DNA of 8,707 nucleotides from Deltaproteobacteria bacterium. GTDB lineage: Bacteria; Desulfobacterota; Dissulfuribacteria; Dissulfuribacterales; JALVPX01. A program made the translations under genes and the position numbers. Below, in pieces: positions 6,523-8,707 of the stretch. The stretch lies in NCBI GenBank assembly GCA_027061625.1, contig JAMOVF010000088.1, forward strand, positions 1-8,707, given 5' to 3'. Position 1 is the first letter of the stretch, and each line of letters opens with the position of its first letter. The notes beneath the pieces are model-generated. The model did no database searches, was not told where the DNA came from, and saw nothing but the letters and a program-made list of their open reading frames with translations.

Positions 6523-7782
6523 CTATGTCCGAATCTGCCCATCTCCATAGGCGATAAATTTTGTTGTAGTTAGCTCCTCAAGGCCCATAGGCCCATAGGC
6601 ATGAAGTTTTGAGGTGCTGATGCCGATTTCTGCTCCCAGGCCCAGCTGGCCGCCATCATTAAAGCGTGTAGATGCATTTGCCAGCACAAGAGAAGCGTCC
6701 ACTTCAGAAAGGAACTTCCTGGCCCGGGCATAATCTTTGGTGACAATGGCCTCAGTGTGGTTGGAGCCATATTTTGCAATGTAGTCCATGGCATCCTTCA
6801 TGGTATCCACCACCTTTACCGCCAGGATAAGGTCAAGGAATTCTTCCCCCCAATCAGACTCCTGCGCCTTTTTGGCATAGGGAAGGATAGCACAGGTCCT
6901 TTCACATCCTCTAAGTTCCACGCCCGCTTCTTTGAATGCCTGGCCCATTTCTGGCAAAAATGCTTCAGCCACATCCTTGTGCACCAGCATCCCTTCCATG
7001 GCATTGCAGACACCAGGCCGCTGAACCTTGGCATTGAAGCATATCTCTTTGGCCATATTCAAATCTGCATCCTCATCCACATAGACATGGCACACGCCTT
7101 TATAATGTTTCAACACAGGGATACGGGAATTTTCTGCCACAAAGCGGATGAGGCCTTCGCCTCCCCGTGGGATAATAAGATCGATCTCTTCTTCCCTTTT
7201 CAAAAGCTCAGTAACGGCATCCCTGTCTGTAGTGGGCACCACCTGCACTGCCTCTTCAGGCACATTAAGCTCCTTGAGCACCTCTTGGAGCAGACCTGCC
7301 AAGGCCATGTTGGAATGTATGGCATCTGATCCGCCGCGCAAAATCGTGGCATTCCCTGCCTTTAAGCAGAGGCCGGCTGCGTCTATGGTTACGTTAGGCC
7401 TTGATTCGTAGATCATACAAATTACGCCAAGGGGAATCCTCACCCGGCCTACAAGAAGCTCATTAGGCCGCTTCCACATCTTCACCACTTCCCCTACCGG
7501 GTCCGGCAAGGCAGCCACTTCCCTCAAACCATCTGCCATGGATTTTATGACCTTGTCTGACAAGGCAAGTCTGTCTATAAAGGCAGATGAAAGCCCTTTT
7601 TCCTTGGCTGCATTAAGATCTTTCTGGTTTTCTGCCTGAAGCCTCTCCTTTGAGGCCTCAATTTTGTCTGCGGTTTTAAGCAGAACCTTATTTTTTACAG
7701 TGGTTGAAAGGTTTGCCACTATCCTTGAGGCCTCTTTGGCCTTTTTTGCCATTTCCTCAACAATGGATTTTACATTGCCCAT
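6523..7782 (-). CDS. proA: Gamma-glutamyl phosphate reductase (glutamate-5-semialdehyde dehydrogenase)
   Basis: A 419-residue cytosolic NADPH-dependent enzyme that reduces gamma-glutamyl phosphate, made by ProB, to glutamate-5-semialdehyde, which cyclises on the way to proline. It belongs to the aldehyde dehydrogenase superfamily. Visible hallmarks are RIPLGVICMIYESRPNVT (115-132), LKAGNATILRGGSDA (140-154), IPRGGEGLI (204-212), the catalytic C259 in KVQRPGVCNAMEG, YGSNHTEAI (338-346) and STRFNDGGQLGLGAEIGIST (371-390). Length and motif order are standard for ProA, with no gap. The ATG at 7782 follows the proB stop by 18 bases and has the strongest Shine-Dalgarno in the window. Adjacency to proB fits metabolic channelling of the unstable phosphate intermediate. 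Confidence 0.98.
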   Translation of the reverse strand: MGNVKSIVEEMAKKAKEASRIVANLSTTVKNKVLLKTADKIEASKERLQAENQKDLNAAKEKGLSSAFIDRLALSDKVIKSMADGLREVAALPDPVGEVVKMWKRPNELLVGRVRIPLGVICMIYESRPNVTIDAAGLCLKAGNATILRGGSDAIHSNMALAGLLQEVLKELNVPEEAVQVVPTTDRDAVTELLKREEEIDLIIPRGGEGLIRFVAENSRIPVLKHYKGVCHVYVDEDADLNMAKEICFNAKVQRPGVCNAMEGMLVHKDVAEAFLPEMGQAFKEAGVELRGCERTCAILPYAKKAQESDWGEEFLDLILAVKVVDTMKDAMDYIAKYGSNHTEAIVTKDYARARKFLSEVDASLVLANASTRFNDGGQLGLGAEIGISTSKLHAYGPMGLEELTTTKFIAYGDGQIRT

Positions 7783-7790
7783 ATAGCTTG

Positions 7791-7797
7791 CTCCTCC
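7791..7797 (-). promoter_or_regulatory. Ribosome binding site of proA
   Basis: GGAGGAG on the minus strand lies eight bases before the ATG at 7782, in the 18-base proB-proA gap. This is a near-ideal match and spacing and it fixes the proA start. Confidence 0.85.
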
Positions 7798-7800
7798 ATT

Positions 7801-8707
7801 TTATTGAAACACTACCATATAGTCTCTATGTATCACTTCTTCACCATGGAAGTCCACTTTTTTGCAAATTTCTCCACTCTGGCATCCAATGATTCTGGAA
7901 AGCTCTTCTGAGCCGTAATTTGTGATTCCCACGGCAACTTCTTTTCCATTAGGCGAGCGGCACACCACGCAGGCACCGGCACCAAAATCGCCGGAAACCT
8001 TGCGCAGCCCTGCTGGCAGAAGACTCTTGCCCCCTTCCAGCAAGGCCTTGCACGCCCCTTCATCAATTTCAAGCACGCCTTCACGCCTAAGAGTAAAGGC
8101 AATCCATGGTTTTTTACCCCGTATTTTCCGTTTTGGGCCAGGCATAAACATGGTGCCAAGATCTTCTCCATTAAAGAGCCTGGTTATTACATTGGGCACC
8201 CTGCCGCCTGCAACTACCATTGGTATGCCGTAAAGGGTCACCATCCTGGCTGTCTCAAGCTTGGAGCGCATTCCTCCTCTGCCTGCCCTGCCAGGCGATT
8301 TGCCTGCAGCCTGGAATATTTCATCATCCACCCTGGTCACCAATGATATCCGTTTTGCATCGGGATTTTTACGGGGATCTGCTTCATAAAGCCCATCAAC
8401 GTCACTCAAGCAGATCAAGAGATCTGCTTCCACCAGATGGACAATAAGGGCAGAAAGGGCATCGTTGTCTGTAAACTGGAGTTCTTCTGTGGCTACGGTG
8501 TCATTTTCGTTGACAATAGGCACAATCTCCCAGTCCAAAAGGGTATTCAGGGTGTTGCGGGCATTTAAAAAACGGTGCCTGGGGATAAGCCCCTCCCTGG
8601 TAAGAAGGACTTGTGCAATCTTTATATCAAAACGGTCAAAGGCCTCTTCCCAGCTCCTTATAAGGCCGCCCTGTCCTATGGCAGCCAGCGCCTGTTTCTC
8701 TGGAACA
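7801..8707 (-). CDS. proB: Glutamate 5-kinase with PUA domain, 5' end outside the window
   Basis: ProB phosphorylates L-glutamate with ATP to gamma-glutamyl phosphate, the first and usually proline-inhibited step of proline synthesis. The frame is open to the window edge: 301 residues are visible and roughly 70-80 N-terminal residues are missing. The amino-acid-kinase domain comes first, with PEKQALAAIGQ at the visible start, then LLT and NARNTL, PIVNENDTVATEE (63-75), FTDNDALSALI, LICLSDVDGLY with the following DPR, and GRGGMRSKLETA. The last 100 or so residues form the C-terminal PUA domain (LLPAGLRKVSGDFGAGACV and on), as in E. coli ProB but absent from some homologues. A TTG at 8538 is only an internal leucine codon, because the ProB homology continues through it upstream. 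The TAA stop is 18 bases before proA. In related genomes obgE commonly lies upstream. Confidence 0.97.
   Translation of the reverse strand, partial: VPEKQALAAIGQGGLIRSWEEAFDRFDIKIAQVLLTREGLIPRHRFLNARNTLNTLLDWEIVPIVNENDTVATEELQFTDNDALSALIVHLVEADLLICLSDVDGLYEADPRKNPDAKRISLVTRVDDEIFQAAGKSPGRAGRGGMRSKLETARMVTLYGIPMVVAGGRVPNVITRLFNGEDLGTMFMPGPKRKIRGKKPWIAFTLRREGVLEIDEGACKALLEGGKSLLPAGLRKVSGDFGAGACVVCRSPNGKEVAVGITNYGSEELSRIIGCQSGEICKKVDFHGEEVIHRDYMVVFQ

Larger units (their letters stand above)
2..8707 (-). other. Predicted polycistronic unit proB-proA-nadD/rsfS-gpmI-yjbQ(-ABC ATPase-lon)
   Basis: All seven genes share one strand, with gaps of 18, 21, 2, 5, 49 and 63 bases. Ribosome binding sites of gpmI and the YjbQ gene lie inside the preceding genes. 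No convincing terminator lies between any pair. The first five genes are very probably one transcript. The ABC ATPase and lon follow larger AT-rich gaps and may be separately promoted, which is the uncertain part. Confidence 0.6.

Noticed and set aside
6757..7329. Plus-strand open frame of 190 codons opposite proA
   Set aside because: It lies entirely antisense to a strongly conserved gene, and its translation resembles no family. It is a by-product of codon bias in proA.
7801..8538. proB starting at the TTG at 8538 as a short protein
   Set aside because: Reading upstream from 8538 to the edge gives 56 more residues that match ProB (PEKQALAAIGQ, LLT, NARNTL). The TTG is an internal leucine codon.
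1..8707. CRISPR array, insertion sequence, tRNA or rRNA gene, phage or defence system
   Set aside because: No direct-repeat array, transposase, terminal inverted repeats, cloverleaf or rRNA-like stretch was seen. Nearly all bases are accounted for by seven conserved housekeeping-type genes.

Overview
The window is a compact bacterial chromosomal segment of ordinary housekeeping genes. All seven genes lie on the minus strand, so they are transcribed from high to low coordinates. In that order they are: proB (5' end cut off by the window edge), proA, a fused nadD-rsfS gene, gpmI, a YjbQ/UPF0047-family gene, a lone OppF/DppF-type ABC ATPase, and lon. Base composition is about half GC. No tRNA, rRNA, CRISPR array, insertion sequence or phage gene was found. 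No stretch longer than 63 bases lacks a gene.

The order proB-proA-nadD-rsfS-gpmI resembles the cluster that follows obgE in many delta-proteobacteria (Desulfobacterota and relatives). With the style of the Lon and YjbQ sequences, I infer a sulfate-reducer-like or related anaerobe. This rests on gene order and family resemblance only; no marker gene fixes the taxonomy.

Layout: 7801-8707 proB and 6523-7782 proA carry out the first two committed steps of proline synthesis. 5473-6501 encodes one 342-residue protein with an NAD-synthesis enzyme (NadD) at the N-terminus and the ribosomal silencing factor RsfS at the C-terminus. 3920-5470 is the cofactor-independent phosphoglycerate mutase. 3489-3914 is a YjbQ-family protein. 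2468-3439 is a peptide/nickel-type ABC ATPase with a C-terminal four-cysteine motif and no transporter partner in view. 2-2404 is a complete Lon protease. Gaps are 18, 21, 2, 5, 49 and 63 bases. The first five genes look strictly co-transcribed; the last two could have their own promoters, although none is convincing.

The main point of interest is the continuous NadD-RsfS fusion, together with a possible internal start that could also release RsfS alone. Secondary points are the orphan ABC ATPase, the distant Shine-Dalgarno of lon, and a marked excess of the palindrome AGGCCT. I do not see a clearly new multi-gene system here.
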